Source: an uncultured Helicobacteraceae bacterium (GTDB lineage: Bacteria > Campylobacterota > Campylobacteria > Campylobacterales > Helicobacteraceae). Taken from it: a stretch of 64,000 nt of DNA. The position numbers and the translations under genes were made by a program. This document shows, in pieces, positions 22,584 to 31,334 of the stretch; the first letter of the stretch is position 1; every line of letters starts with the position of its first letter. Under the pieces are notes generated by a model, which did no database searches, had not been told where the DNA came from, and saw only the letters and a program-made list of their open reading frames with translations. The stretch is from NCBI GenBank assembly GCA_910578285.1, contig CAJTQL010000012.1:10660-74659 (forward strand), read 5' to 3'.

Positions 22584-25367
22584 ATGACTAGACGAGATTT
22601 TATCAAAAATACTGCTGTGTGCGCCGCAGCAGGTGTGGCGGGAATGAATATTCCTCAAAATCTAAACGCCGCGCAGACCACGACAAAATGGACTTGGGAC
22701 AAAGCCACCTGTCGTTTCTGTGGCACGGGCTGTGGAATTCTCATTGCTCGCGAAAATGACAAAATCGTTGCAGTCAAAGGCGACCCAGAGGCTCCCGTGA
22801 ATCGCGGGCTCAACTGCATCAAAGGCTATTTTAATGCAAAGATTATGTATGGGGAAGATCGCCTTGTAACTCCACTCTTGCGCGTCAATGCTGCAGGTGA
22901 ATTTGACAAAAATGGCAAATTTCAACCCATTAGCTGGCAAAGAGCCTTTGACGAAATGGAAAAACACGCCAAAAAAGCCATTGCAGAACTTGGCACATCA
23001 GGAATTGGCGTTTTTGGTAGCGGACAATATACGATTCAAGAAGGTTATGCCGCTGTGAAACTCATCAAAGGTGGCTTGCGTTCCAACAACATTGACCCCA
23101 ACGCAAGACATTGCATGGCAAGTGCCGTTGTTGCGTTTATGCAAACCTTTGGTGTTGATGAACCAGCAGGCTGCTATGACGACATTGAATATACCGACAC
23201 CATCGTTACTTGGGGTGCAAATATGGCAGAGATGCACCCCATTCTTTGGGCGCGCGTGAGCGACCGCAAGCTAAGTGCACCCGATAAAGTCCGTGTTGTG
23301 AATCTTAGCACTTTCTCCACCCGCACCTCAAATCTTGCAGATACAGAGATTATTTTCAAGCCCAATACCGACCTCGCCATTTGGAATTACATCGCCCATG
23401 AAATCGTCTATAACCACCCCGAAGCAATGGACAAAAACTTTGTCGATAACCATTGCGTCTTTGCCACAGGCTATGCTGACATTGGCTATGGAATGCGCGC
23501 AAACCCCAACCACCCGAAATTCAAGGCTTCTGAAAAAGACACAGTCGACAAAGAAAACAGGATTGTCCTTGATGAACAAGAGGCAAAGGCGCTTGCCTAT
23601 TTGGGCGTCAAAGCGGGTGAGACGTTTGAGATGAAACACCAAAACAACGCAACAGCCCATTGGGAGATTAGCTTTGAAGACTTCAAAAAAGGGCTTGAAC
23701 CCTATACGCTTGATTATGTTGCCGAAGTTGCAAAAGGCGATGACAACGAAAGCCTCGAATCTTTCAAGGCAAAATTACAAGATCTAGCAAATCTCTATAT
23801 CGAAAAAGCCCGCAAAGTTGTGAGCTTTTGGACAATGGGCTTCAACCAACACACACGAGGAACATGGGTGAATGAGCAAGCCTATATGGTGCATTTCTTG
23901 CTTGGCAAGCAATCCCAACCGGGCAATGGTGCTTTCAGCCTCACAGGGCAACCAAGCGCATGCGGGACAGCGCGTGAAGTGGGGACATTCTCGCATCGTT
24001 TGCCTGCAGATATGGTTGTGGGCAATCCCAAACATCGCGAGATTACCGAAAAAATTTGGAAACTTCCTGCCAAAACGCTCAATCCTAAGCCCGGCGCGCA
24101 CTATATGAAAATTATGCGCGATTTAGAAGATGGCAAAATCAAATTTGTGTGGGTACAGGTCAATAATCCATGGCAAAATTCTGCAAATGCGAATCATTGG
24201 ATTGCCGCAGCGCGTAAGATGGATAATTTCATCGTTGTGAGCGATTCTTATCCTGGAATCAGCGCAAAAGTCGCTGATTTGATTCTGCCCTGTGCGATGA
24301 TTTATGAAAAATGGGGTGCGTATGGCAATGCCGAGCGCCGCACGCAACATTGGAAACAACAAGTTACGCCCTATGGCGATTCGATGAGCGACACATGGCA
24401 AATGGTTGAATTCTCGAAACGTTTCAAACTTAAAGAAGTTTGGGGCGAGACAAAAGTCGATGAGCAGCTCACGCTCCCAAGCGTTTTGGACCAAGCGAAG
24501 AAAATGGGATATAGCGAGGAAGACACCCTGTTTGATGTGCTTTACGCCAACAAAGACGCGAAGAAATTCAACACAAAAGCTGCCGTGCTCAAAGGTGCTC
24601 CAAACTCTGAAGTTTTTGGAGATTCGCGAAAAGTTATGGGCAGCGATGGTTTGCCATTTGAAGGGTATGGATTTTTCTTGCAAAAATATCTATGGGAAGA
24701 ATACCGTCAATTTGGTTTAGGACATGGGCATGACCTCGCACCCTTTGAGGCATATCATGGCAGTGCACGCGGATTGCGCTGGCCTGTCGTAAACGGCAAA
24801 GAAACACTTTGGCGATTCAATACCAAATATGACTACTATGCGAAAAAAGCAGCGCCCAATTCAGATTATGCCTTCTATGGCAAAGCCGACAAAGCGTTGC
24901 AACGTGGCGATTTGCAGGGTCCCAAAACTGAAGAAAAATTCCCACTCACAAACAAAGTCAAGATTTTCTTCCGCCCGTTTATGAAAGCACCCGAACGGCC
25001 CGATTCGCAATATCCACTCTGGCTTTGCACAGGGCGCGTGCTTGAACATTGGCATAGCGGAACGATGACAATGCGTGTTCCCGAACTCTATCGTGCTGTG
25101 CCTGAAGCTTTGTGTTATATGAACGAAGAAGATGCGAAGAAATTCTCTGTCGGGCAAGGCGACTTGGTGTGGGTCGAAAGCAGACGCGGCAAAGTCAAAG
25201 CACGTATCGATTTGCGTGGGCGCAACAAGCCACCTGTGGGACTCGTCTATGTCCCTTGGTTTGATGAAAATGTCTATATCAACAAAGTAACGCTCGATGC
25301 AACCTGTCCTCTTTCTAAAGAAACGGACTTTAAAAAATGCGCCATCAAAATCACGAAAGCAAGCTAG
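22584..25367 (+). CDS. napA: Periplasmic nitrate reductase catalytic subunit NapA
   Basis: NapA reduces nitrate to nitrite in the periplasm using a Mo-bis-MGD centre and a 4Fe-4S cluster. The 927-aa preprotein begins with a Tat signal (TRRDFIKNTAV). Cluster ligands are Cys43, Cys46, Cys50 and Cys78 (CRFCGTGC, NCIKG), and the Mo ligand is Cys177 in ARHCMASAV. Length and order match the Campylobacterota NapA form. It is first in the operon and overlaps napG. Confidence 0.97.
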   Translation: MTRRDFIKNTAVCAAAGVAGMNIPQNLNAAQTTTKWTWDKATCRFCGTGCGILIARENDKIVAVKGDPEAPVNRGLNCIKGYFNAKIMYGEDRLVTPLLRVNAAGEFDKNGKFQPISWQRAFDEMEKHAKKAIAELGTSGIGVFGSGQYTIQEGYAAVKLIKGGLRSNNIDPNARHCMASAVVAFMQTFGVDEPAGCYDDIEYTDTIVTWGANMAEMHPILWARVSDRKLSAPDKVRVVNLSTFSTRTSNLADTEIIFKPNTDLAIWNYIAHEIVYNHPEAMDKNFVDNHCVFATGYADIGYGMRANPNHPKFKASEKDTVDKENRIVLDEQEAKALAYLGVKAGETFEMKHQNNATAHWEISFEDFKKGLEPYTLDYVAEVAKGDDNESLESFKAKLQDLANLYIEKARKVVSFWTMGFNQHTRGTWVNEQAYMVHFLLGKQSQPGNGAFSLTGQPSACGTAREVGTFSHRLPADMVVGNPKHREITEKIWKLPAKTLNPKPGAHYMKIMRDLEDGKIKFVWVQVNNPWQNSANANHWIAAARKMDNFIVVSDSYPGISAKVADLILPCAMIYEKWGAYGNAERRTQHWKQQVTPYGDSMSDTWQMVEFSKRFKLKEVWGETKVDEQLTLPSVLDQAKKMGYSEEDTLFDVLYANKDAKKFNTKAAVLKGAPNSEVFGDSRKVMGSDGLPFEGYGFFLQKYLWEEYRQFGLGHGHDLAPFEAYHGSARGLRWPVVNGKETLWRFNTKYDYYAKKAAPNSDYAFYGKADKALQRGDLQGPKTEEKFPLTNKVKIFFRPFMKAPERPDSQYPLWLCTGRVLEHWHSGTMTMRVPELYRAVPEALCYMNEEDAKKFSVGQGDLVWVESRRGKVKARIDLRGRNKPPVGLVYVPWFDENVYINKVTLDATCPLSKETDFKKCAIKITKAS

Positions 25368-26098
25368 AACGGCGTGCATTTTTACAAAATGCGCTTAAGG
25401 GCGCGGCTTTATGTGTTGCGGGCGGCTTTTTGACCAAGATGGCGCTTAGCGCAGGAAAAGATAGCTATTCTTTGCGCCCACCGGGCGCAGAAGAGGAGCA
25501 GAGATTCTTTTCACTTTGTGTACGCTGTGGGCTTTGTGTAGAGGCATGCCCTTATGATACGCTGAAGCTCTCAAGTCTTTTTGACAAAGCCCCGCTTGGC
25601 ACGCCCTTTTTTGAGGCACGCGAGATTCCATGCTATCTCTGTCCCGATTTGCCATGCGTGCGCGAATGCCCCACCAATGCGCTCGATTCCAAGCACCTCG
25701 AGGCAACTTGCCCCATCGAGGAGCTCAAAATGGGAATCGCCGTGCTTGATTCGGCATTCTGTCTTGCTTATTGGGGCATACAATGCGACGCATGCTATCG
25801 TGTCTGCCCACTGATTGATAGAGCACTCAAGATTGAGCAAAAACGTAACGAAAAAACGGGCAAGCATGCGCTATTGCTACCTGTAGTGGACAACGAAGTC
25901 TGTGTGGGCTGTGGGCTGTGTGAGCATGCTTGCATCACCGAAAAACCCTCAATCCGTGTTTTGCCACGTGAATTTGTGCTAGGCGCTGTGGCGGAGCATT
26001 ATCTCAAACAAGAACGTCCTGTAGAGAGTGCTCCTGGTGCGCCTGCACCAAAGCCACGTAACAATGCACAAGGCTATTTAAACGAGGAATTGTTATGA
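25337..26098 (+). CDS. napG: Nap ferredoxin-type protein NapG
   Basis: NapG with NapH forms a quinol dehydrogenase that feeds the nitrate reductase. The 253-aa protein has a Tat-like N-terminus (ERRAFLQNALKGAALCVAGG) and four 4Fe-4S binding motifs (CVRCGLCVEACP, CYLCPDLPCVRECP, CDACYRVCP, CVGCGLCEHAC). Its start lies 31 bp inside napA, and it overlaps napH by ATGA. Confidence 0.93.
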   Translation: MRHQNHESKLERRAFLQNALKGAALCVAGGFLTKMALSAGKDSYSLRPPGAEEEQRFFSLCVRCGLCVEACPYDTLKLSSLFDKAPLGTPFFEAREIPCYLCPDLPCVRECPTNALDSKHLEATCPIEELKMGIAVLDSAFCLAYWGIQCDACYRVCPLIDRALKIEQKRNEKTGKHALLLPVVDNEVCVGCGLCEHACITEKPSIRVLPREFVLGAVAEHYLKQERPVESAPGAPAPKPRNNAQGYLNEELL

Positions 26099-26862
26099 AA
26101 TACCTATTCTTGAGACGATTGTGCCAGTTCCTCATCATTGGGCTATTTTTGGGCGGTATCTTTGTGGGCAACCTTAGCAGCTCGGTACTCTTTAGCACGA
26201 TTCCACTTAGCGACCCATTTGCCGCGTTGCAAATCGCACTTGCAAGCTTGAGTATTGACATCACCCTGCTCACAGGCGCACTTCTTGTGCTTGGTTTCTA
26301 TGCAATGCTTGGGCGCGTTTTTTGTGCATGGGTTTGCCCCGTCAATCTCATCACCGATTTTACCGCATGGCTGCGCGCAAAACTCGGTGTGCAAAGCCGA
26401 TTCTTAAACCTCAACAAAAACTTGCGCTTTGCTCTGCTTGCGCTGTTCTTGTTGCTCTCATTTTTGCTCGCCATGCCCGCGTTCGAGGCGGTGAGCTTTG
26501 TTGGTATCATCCAACGTGGAATCCTCTTTGGCGGAGTCTCATGGCTGTTTGTGGCGTTTGTGATTCTTTGCATTGACATTTGGGGTGCGCCACATGCGAC
26601 ATGCTCACATATCTGCCCACTTGGCGCGTTCTATGCGCTTGTTGGTAAATGGGCGCTGCTCAAAGTCCGCTATAATCGCGACAAATGCACAAAATGTATG
26701 CGTTGCGTGCAAATTTGCCCCGAAAAACAAGTCCTGTGGATGGTGGGCAAGCAATCCGAACAAGTAGGTGCTGGCGAATGCTTGCGCTGCGCGCGCTGTA
26801 TCGATGTGTGCAACGATGATGCACTCAATTTTAATCTTTTAACCTTAGGAGAGAAAAAATGA
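26095..26862 (+). CDS. napH: Nap quinol dehydrogenase membrane subunit NapH
   Basis: The 255-aa protein has four membrane helices, CxxxCP motifs after helices two and four (FCAWVCPVN, ATCSHICPLG), and two C-terminal 4Fe-4S motifs (CTKCMRCVQICP, CLRCARCIDVC). It oxidises menaquinol and passes electrons to NapG. It overlaps napG and napB by ATGA-type junctions. Confidence 0.95.
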   Translation: MKYLFLRRLCQFLIIGLFLGGIFVGNLSSSVLFSTIPLSDPFAALQIALASLSIDITLLTGALLVLGFYAMLGRVFCAWVCPVNLITDFTAWLRAKLGVQSRFLNLNKNLRFALLALFLLLSFLLAMPAFEAVSFVGIIQRGILFGGVSWLFVAFVILCIDIWGAPHATCSHICPLGAFYALVGKWALLKVRYNRDKCTKCMRCVQICPEKQVLWMVGKQSEQVGAGECLRCARCIDVCNDDALNFNLLTLGEKK

Positions 26863-27392
26863 AAACAAAACTTTTGATGTTGGGCGCACTCGCCCTCTTT
26901 GTTGGCTGTGGAGAACTAACGACTAGCAATGCGAATACAGACAATTCAGTCGGTATGGCAAGCTTACGTAGCGTGGATTTGCTGAATGAAAATGGCGTTG
27001 TTTTGAGCACATCTCACTACATCGAAACATCGCCTGGCGAATCGGTCAAAATCGAACGCTCGTTTGAAAACGCTCCGCCGCTCATCTCGCATAGCATTGA
27101 CGGGCTTGTGCCGATTACAGCAGACAACAATCAATGCACAGTCTGCCACGACAAAGCACTCGCAAAAGATGTCGGCGCAACAGCCATTCCGCCTTCACAC
27201 TATGTCGAGTTTCGCACCCACAAAAGCACAGGCGATATGGTCAGCAGCGAGCGATTCAACTGCACGCAATGCCATGTCCCCCAAAGCGATGCAAAAATCG
27301 TGATTGGCAACAGCTTCCGCCCCAGCTTTAGCAATGACGCGCTTAAAAGTAGCTCGAATCTTCTCGATGTGCTGAACGAAGGCGTGCGATGA
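26859..27392 (+). CDS. napB: Nitrate reductase dihaem cytochrome NapB, lipoprotein-like
   Basis: NapB donates electrons to NapA. The 177-aa protein has two haem c sites (CTVCH, CTQCH) with the distal His segments SHYIE and SHSIDG. The signal peptide ends in a lipobox-like LFVGC (Cys17), which suggests a lipid-anchored rather than soluble NapB. The protein overlaps napH by 4 bp and napD by 4 bp. Confidence 0.93.
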   Translation: MKTKLLMLGALALFVGCGELTTSNANTDNSVGMASLRSVDLLNENGVVLSTSHYIETSPGESVKIERSFENAPPLISHSIDGLVPITADNNQCTVCHDKALAKDVGATAIPPSHYVEFRTHKSTGDMVSSERFNCTQCHVPQSDAKIVIGNSFRPSFSNDALKSSSNLLDVLNEGVR

Positions 27393-27733
27393 ATATTTCA
27401 AGCGTGCTGCTCACCACAAAGCTAGAGACGGCTGATTCTCTATGCGAATGCATAGCCGCAACACCCCATTGCAGTGTTGAGCTGCGCGAAAAAACATCGC
27501 TTGGTGAAAAGATTATCGCACTCATTGATGCCCCCAACCTTGAAAGCGGCGTGGGGGCTTACCAAACACTCGAGAAGCTGCCCAATGTTACAAGCATTGC
27601 AATGGTTTTCGCGTATGATGATTCCACTGGGGATTTGAGCACAATCAATCCAAACATCGCCCAAAACACACTCAACAAGGAACAAAAAGCCGAAGAGATT
27701 ACCTATTTTGGAGCGATTACGCAAAAGCTCTAG
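27389..27733 (+). CDS. napD: NapA maturation chaperone NapD
   Basis: NapD binds the NapA Tat signal peptide during cofactor loading. The 114-aa protein has the NapD ferredoxin-like fold pattern (ISSVLLTTK, CSVELRE, KIIALIDAPN, TSIAMVFAY) and a polar C-terminal extension. It is the last gene of napAGHBD; napF and napL are absent here. Confidence 0.85.
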   Translation: MNISSVLLTTKLETADSLCECIAATPHCSVELREKTSLGEKIIALIDAPNLESGVGAYQTLEKLPNVTSIAMVFAYDDSTGDLSTINPNIAQNTLNKEQKAEEITYFGAITQKL

Positions 27734-27771
27734 CCTCTGCCCGTTGGGTTATTTTTTAAGAAATCCTAGTA

Positions 27772-27777
27772 TATAAT
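27772..27777 (+). promoter_or_regulatory. -10 box for the Na/Pi cotransporter gene
   Basis: TATAAT lies 33 bases upstream of the ATG at 27811, followed by a GAGGAG ribosome binding site. Confidence 0.55.
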
Positions 27778-27810
27778 CGCGACTCTTTGTTCTTATGAGG
27801 AGAAAGCACA

Positions 27811-29565
27811 ATGCGTAGTATTATTTTAGTTCTTGTTTTTGGTGCATTGGGATTCCTATTCTATGAATCAAGCTCCTTTTTGGGCGCATGCTCGGGGATT
27901 GCTATCTTTCTCTATGGTGTCATGTGCCTCAAAAATGGATTCAATGCGTTTAGCACCTTTATTGAAAGGGTGCTCAAAAAATGGGCAAACACTATCACCA
28001 AAAGCCTTATTTTTGGTGCTATTTCGACAATGATTATGCAAAGCAGCGGACTTGTTTCTGTGCTTGCAATCAGCTTTCTTGCCGCGGGCTTCATCACGCT
28101 CGCACAGGGAATTGGCATTATCTTTGGTGCAAATGTGGGAACGACCGTTGTTGCGTGGGTCATCGCAGGTGCTGGAGTGAAGTTTGATATTTCATCTATC
28201 ACAATGCCCCTGCTTGTATTTGGTGTGATTTTGCAACTACAAAACTCGAGCAACTGCAAGGCTCTTGGCTCGATTCTTTGCGGCGTTGGATTTTTCTTTT
28301 TGGGAATCCATTTCCTCAAAGACGGATTCAATGAGCTCAAAGACACAGTAGACATCGCACAATATGGGCAGATTGGCGGAATCGGCGGCGTACTCTTGTT
28401 TGTGCTCATTGGAATGATTCTCACTGTGGTGATGCAAAGCAGCAATGCAAGCTTGCTTGTCGCTATCACGATTCTTGCGGCAGGGCAAATGAGCTATGAG
28501 AACACATTGGGCTTTGCGATTGGCTCAAACATCGGTAGCACCGTGATGGCAATCATCGGTTCTTTGGGCGTGAATGTCGCGGGCAAACGACTTGCTGCAG
28601 CACATCTGCTGTTTAATAGCGTAACGGCTCTTGTTGCTGTGGTCTTTTTGCATCAATTCATGGTTGCTGTGCAATTCTTGTGCAACTTGGTTGGAATCGC
28701 AAGCGATGATTATATCTTGCAAGTCTCGATGTTTCACACGCTTTTTAATATTGTCGGAATCGCGCTTATGATGCCCTTTATACATCAAATGGTCGCATTC
28801 TTGGAGCGCATCATCATCGACAAAAAGGCGAAAGAATATGCGCCCAAATTCATCAACGAGACGATTGTGCAATTCCCTGATTCGGCTATCGAAGCGTTGC
28901 GCAACGAGATGGAGCATCTGTATGACAACTGCTTCCGCATTCTCACTTATGCGCTGGGATTTAACCCACAGCAGATTCAATCCCAAGTGCCATTTGATGA
29001 GATTATCGCACAAAAGAAGCTATACAGCGAGCAAGTCAATATCGAAGAACTCTACAAGCAGAGTGTGAAAAGCTTGTTTGACGCGATGTTCGACTTTGCA
29101 ACCAATGCCCAAACCTATATCAATGAACATGAGCAGATGAACGAGGTGCATCATATCAAAATCGCGGCGCGGCGTGCTGTGGAGTCGATTCATCAGCTTA
29201 AAATGCTCTACAAAAACCTCAAAGATGCCACAACCTCAACCAACCCCGCGCTTGTCGATATTTATAATGGAATCCGAATCGACCTCGGCGAGCTTTTGCG
29301 CAGTATCGAATATCTTGACCAAAGCACAGGCGAGGATATTGTGCTCGTTTTGCGGAGTATCGCGAAATCATCAGCAATGCTCGATGAGGCAGATGATAAT
29401 GCGATTGCTAAGGTTGAGAGCCTTATCCAAGAGAAAAAAATCGCCGCAACAAGCGCATCATCGATTCTGAATGATATCGATACGACCAATAAGATTGGCA
29501 AGGACCTGCTCGGAATGACCAAACATCTCTATACAGCCTACAAAGAGGAAGAAACCACCGCCTAA
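27811..29565 (+). CDS. Na/Pi-cotransporter family protein with PhoU-like C-terminus
   Basis: The 584-aa protein has an N-terminal membrane domain of two inverted repeats, each with the family QSS motif (TMIMQSSGLVSVL and TVVMQSSNASLLV), and GANVGTTV / GSNIGSTV. From about residue 350 it is soluble and helical, as in NptA-PhoU fusions (YdjN/YjbB type). The family moves phosphate with Na+; direction and substrate here are inferred. It stands alone with its own promoter. Confidence 0.88.
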   Translation: MRSIILVLVFGALGFLFYESSSFLGACSGIAIFLYGVMCLKNGFNAFSTFIERVLKKWANTITKSLIFGAISTMIMQSSGLVSVLAISFLAAGFITLAQGIGIIFGANVGTTVVAWVIAGAGVKFDISSITMPLLVFGVILQLQNSSNCKALGSILCGVGFFFLGIHFLKDGFNELKDTVDIAQYGQIGGIGGVLLFVLIGMILTVVMQSSNASLLVAITILAAGQMSYENTLGFAIGSNIGSTVMAIIGSLGVNVAGKRLAAAHLLFNSVTALVAVVFLHQFMVAVQFLCNLVGIASDDYILQVSMFHTLFNIVGIALMMPFIHQMVAFLERIIIDKKAKEYAPKFINETIVQFPDSAIEALRNEMEHLYDNCFRILTYALGFNPQQIQSQVPFDEIIAQKKLYSEQVNIEELYKQSVKSLFDAMFDFATNAQTYINEHEQMNEVHHIKIAARRAVESIHQLKMLYKNLKDATTSTNPALVDIYNGIRIDLGELLRSIEYLDQSTGEDIVLVLRSIAKSSAMLDEADDNAIAKVESLIQEKKIAATSASSILNDIDTTNKIGKDLLGMTKHLYTAYKEEETTA

Positions 29566-29652
29566 ACCCAGACTCAAGAGACGGCACGGGGCACACCCCG
29601 CTGCGCTCTTGTTCTCTTGCATTTTTCTTTTTTCTCTCCCCCACCTCAAGAA

Positions 29653-29670
29653 GTGGAACACTCTTTGCTT
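29653..29670 (+). promoter_or_regulatory. Sigma-54 promoter of flaB
   Basis: TGGAAC-N5-TTGCTT has GG at 29655-29656 and GC at 29667-29668, 10 nt apart. It is the same TGGAAC...TTGCTT form as the fliK promoter and sits 41 bp before the flagellin ATG. It marks the gene as the RpoN-dependent minor flagellin FlaB rather than sigma-28-dependent FlaA. Confidence 0.85.
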
Positions 29671-29710
29671 CTATCTCTGTAACATCTAAACTCATGCAAA
29701 GGATGCTATT

Positions 29711-31282
29711 ATGAATGGTTATGTAATTAACACAAACGTGGCTTCACTCAACTCCCATGCAGTCGGAATACAGAACGGAAGAGTTCTTGCGACTGCACTC
29801 GAACGATTGAGTTCAGGGATTCGGATTAACAAGGCGGCAGATGACGCTTCAGGTATGGCAATTGCGGACTCGCTGCGCTCTCAAGCTTCCTCACTCGGGC
29901 AAGCAATACGGAACGCAAACGATGCAACTGGTATGATTCAGATTGCAGACAAGGCGATGGACGAACAAATCAAGATTCTTGATAGCGTCAAAACAAAAGC
30001 TGTGCAAGCAGCTCAAGATGGACAAACAACACAAACAAGGCTCGCATTACAGCAAGATATTTTGCGATTGCTCGAGGAATTGGACAACATCGCAAACACA
30101 ACGAGCTACAATGGGCAAGAAATGCTTTCGGGAATGTTTGTCAACAAAGAATTCCAAATCGGTGCGTATTCTAACACAACCGTGAAGGCAACCATTGGAC
30201 CAACCAACAGCTCAAAAATTGGGCATGTGCGCTACGAGACAGGCTCAATGACAGCGGCTTCGATGCTCGCTTCAGCTGGCGCAAACAACCTGCAACTTGT
30301 GAAACTCAATGCACGACAAGTCGATGGCGTGAATGATGTCTTGCTCGAAACCGTGCGAATCAGCACGAGCGCAGGAACAGGAATAGGTGCACTTGCCGAA
30401 GTCATCAACAAAAATTCCAACTCGCTCGGATTCCGCGCAAGCTATAACGTCGAAGGACGCGGCAACATAGAAATGATGAGCGGAACAATTGATAATCTTG
30501 TTATCAATGGCGTAACGATTGGAAGGATTAACGACATCCAGCAAGCAGACCGCGATGGGCGCTTGATTAAGGCGATTAACGATAAAAAAGAGGCGACAGG
30601 CGTTACGGCGAGTATCGATGCGCAAGGACGACTCACGCTCACAAGCGGTGATGGACGCGCAATCTCTGTACATGCCGAGCTCGTCAGCGGGACATCAGCA
30701 GCACAAAGTATGAACGACTTCTTTGGTGGCGGCAACCTCGCAGGTGTGAGTGGAACAAGCCATGCCATCATTGGGCGATTGACGCTCACACAACACGGCG
30801 CACGCGATATTTTGATTAGCGGAATTGGCTATTCATTTGTCGGGATCCATTCCTCACAAGGGGTTGCCGAACAGACCGTGAATCTCCGAATGCTACGCAA
30901 CAATATTGACGCAGACATGGCTTCAGCGATTGGCGCAAACGGCAATGTTGCGATTGCGAGCACAAACAAATTCGGACTTGGTGCGGGTGTAACGAGCCTC
31001 AAAGGCGCAATGGCAGTGATGGACATGGCAGAATCGGCTCAAAAACATCTTGACCAGATTCGTGCCGACCTTGGTGCTGTGCAACAACAGCTTATCGCAA
31101 CGGTGAATAATATCACTATCACGCAAGTGAATGTCAAGGCTGCTGAATCAACGATTCGCGATACCGACTTTGCCGAAGAATCCAGCACCTTTACCAAAAC
31201 AAACATTCTTGCACAATCAGGGAACTTTGCGCTTGCACAAGCAAACCAAATCCAACAAAATGTGCTAAGACTTCTCCAATAA
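29711..31282 (+). CDS. flaB: Flagellin B (FlaB)
   Basis: The 523-aa flagellin has conserved D0/D1 ends (RLSSGIRINKAADDASGMAIADSLRSQ, read in parts, and the C-terminal NILAQSGNFALAQANQIQQNVLRLL pattern). N-terminal residues ASLNSHAVGIQN and IRNANDATGMIQ are those of Helicobacter FlaB, not FlaA. FlaB forms the hook-proximal filament. The upstream sigma-54 promoter and the following Maf gene match the H. pylori HP0115-HP0114 order. Confidence 0.93.
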   Translation: MNGYVINTNVASLNSHAVGIQNGRVLATALERLSSGIRINKAADDASGMAIADSLRSQASSLGQAIRNANDATGMIQIADKAMDEQIKILDSVKTKAVQAAQDGQTTQTRLALQQDILRLLEELDNIANTTSYNGQEMLSGMFVNKEFQIGAYSNTTVKATIGPTNSSKIGHVRYETGSMTAASMLASAGANNLQLVKLNARQVDGVNDVLLETVRISTSAGTGIGALAEVINKNSNSLGFRASYNVEGRGNIEMMSGTIDNLVINGVTIGRINDIQQADRDGRLIKAINDKKEATGVTASIDAQGRLTLTSGDGRAISVHAELVSGTSAAQSMNDFFGGGNLAGVSGTSHAIIGRLTLTQHGARDILISGIGYSFVGIHSSQGVAEQTVNLRMLRNNIDADMASAIGANGNVAIASTNKFGLGAGVTSLKGAMAVMDMAESAQKHLDQIRADLGAVQQQLIATVNNITITQVNVKAAESTIRDTDFAEESSTFTKTNILAQSGNFALAQANQIQQNVLRLLQ

Positions 31283-31296
31283 TCCTTTGCATTCAC

Positions 31297-31314
31297 CCCC
31301 CTAGCGGGGGAGAA
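31297..31314 (+). terminator. GC-rich hairpin between flaB and maf
   Basis: CCCCC and GGGGG pair around TAGC in the 52-bp gap. There is no T-tract, so this is more likely an mRNA stem-loop or attenuator after flaB than a complete intrinsic terminator. Confidence 0.35.
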
Positions 31315-31334
31315 GCAAACAAAAGGCGACACCA

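Noticed and set aside
22584..27733. Missing napF/napL as evidence for a broken operon
   Set aside because: napAGHBD is complete for function by known family roles; absence of napF and napL occurs naturally.
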